This document shows positions 63,415-64,000 of a stretch of DNA of 64,000 bases, one piece after another (the first letter of the stretch is position 1; each line of letters opens with the position of its first letter). The notes under the pieces were generated by a model that was given only the letters and a program-made list of their open reading frames with translations, was not told the DNA's origin and made no database searches. This DNA is from Flavobacterium circumlabens (lineage in GTDB: Bacteria > Bacteroidota > Bacteroidia > Flavobacteriales > Flavobacteriaceae): NCBI RefSeq assembly GCF_004345565.1, contig NZ_SLWA01000003.1, positions 124,001-188,000 of the forward strand, read 5' to 3'. Position numbers and translations under genes: made by a program.

Positions 63415-64000
63415 ATGAACACACCAATATATCAAATGTTTGGTTCTGAAAATTCGCTAGATGTCGATGTAGTTTTCTTTGTTAAAGAAATGCCGGAAAC
63501 AATAGTAGAAAAACTGACATTATCAAAAGAATTCAGTAAGACCATAACTTCATTTTTTCCGGAAAAAGTAATTAATGCGAATATTGCTGTTTTAAAAAAT
63601 GGTCATTTAACTGGGGTTTATAAAGGAACGACAGATGAATTAAATAATGCGTTGTTTTATACTTATCGGTTTCACGAACAAAAACAGGAGAATCAAATAA
63701 CGAAACTTTTGGTACGGGATGTAGATTTAAAATTTTTGAGAAGCTGTCGCATGATTTTGTCTTTTGTAAGCAAAACCGAATATCGGGTTTTAGTAAAAAA
63801 AGCTTTAAAAGGAAATCTGAATGAAAAAATTCAGGCTTTAGAAACTATAAAACTAAGCGCTATAGCTTCCTTCGGGAAAGAAAAAAATAGTCCCGATAGT
63901 ATAAAATCAATAGCTTTTCAATTAGGGCAAACAATTGCGCTTCAGGAAGGAAAAGAATTTTATACCAAAAATCAAATTGCAGCTTCTTTTCCGGATTTAA
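63415..64000 (+). CDS. Nucleotidyltransferase-fold protein (3' end outside window)
   Basis: The frame opens at ATG 63415 and is open to the right edge (about 195 residues). MFGSENSLDVDVVFFV has the Gly-Ser ... Asp-x-Asp pattern of minimal nucleotidyltransferases. The third acidic residue is not evident in what can be seen. Nucleotidyltransferases of this kind accompany RtcB-type RNA ligases in predicted RNA-repair operons, so an rtcB gene may lie beyond the window. That is inference. Confidence 0.65.
   Translation, partial: MNTPIYQMFGSENSLDVDVVFFVKEMPETIVEKLTLSKEFSKTITSFFPEKVINANIAVLKNGHLTGVYKGTTDELNNALFYTYRFHEQKQENQITKLLVRDVDLKFLRSCRMILSFVSKTEYRVLVKKALKGNLNEKIQALETIKLSAIASFGKEKNSPDSIKSIAFQLGQTIALQEGKEFYTKNQIAASFPDL

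Overview
The window is AT-rich chromosomal DNA from a Bacteroidota bacterium, most likely Flavobacterium. Supporting signs are TAnnTTTG-type -7 promoter boxes, a tmRNA whose tag reads GENNYALAA, a type IX secretion (T9SS) type B C-terminal domain paired with a PorP/SprF protein, a two-domain FadB-like fusion with the dehydrogenase half first, and many flavobacterial housekeeping families.

Layout. 1-12.4 kb holds minus-strand accessory metabolism: a truncated PQQ-type sugar dehydrogenase lipoprotein, DUF763, an LpxR-like outer-membrane protein, a cupin / alpha-beta hydrolase / acetyltransferase / AraC cluster, an ABC exporter, small secreted proteins, and a TIGR03915/TIGR03916-like DNA-repair pair. 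12.8-13.2 kb is ssrA. 13-28 kb carries a serine hydrolase, a lysine/alanine-dehydrogenase-like enzyme, fumC, a TonB-dependent receptor, arsC-like, CPBP protease, menE, an RsmB-like methyltransferase, Kup and a BNR-repeat protein. 28.9-44 kb has an ECF sigma operon, ilvE, mnmD, divergent oxyR/dps, SulP plus beta-carbonic anhydrase, sodC and a GH18 chitinase. 44-50.7 kb is a MarR-headed beta-oxidation operon interrupted by an S23-type four-helix-bundle cassette with 16-bp inverted flanks.

The right end is the most unusual part. A WYL regulator (50.9-51.9 kb) precedes a broken T9SS adhesin and its intact SprF partner. An apparent RNA-centred island follows: an HD protein, two SUKH/SMI1-type proteins, a large RING/TerD-like protein, a small protein with an RNxxEH (HEPN-like) motif, and the start of a nucleotidyltransferase-like protein. 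Three loci in the island share a 38-bp promoter module (58310, 59015, 62140). Its upstream half also occurs between the WYL gene and the adhesin (52043).

The roughly 480-bp leader of the RING gene is non-coding. It contains five copies of a 20-nt motif, GGTCAA-N8-TACTTC. The variable 8-mer of each copy has a nearby complementary 8-mer followed by ATTA, so the stems differ between copies while pairing is kept. One copy is circularly permuted and lies inside a tRNA-like body with acceptor, D and T arms, where an anticodon arm would be. I read this as a previously undescribed Y-RNA-like structured RNA array tied to a predicted RNA-repair or RNA-stress locus. The RNA structure is read from sequence; the function is inference.
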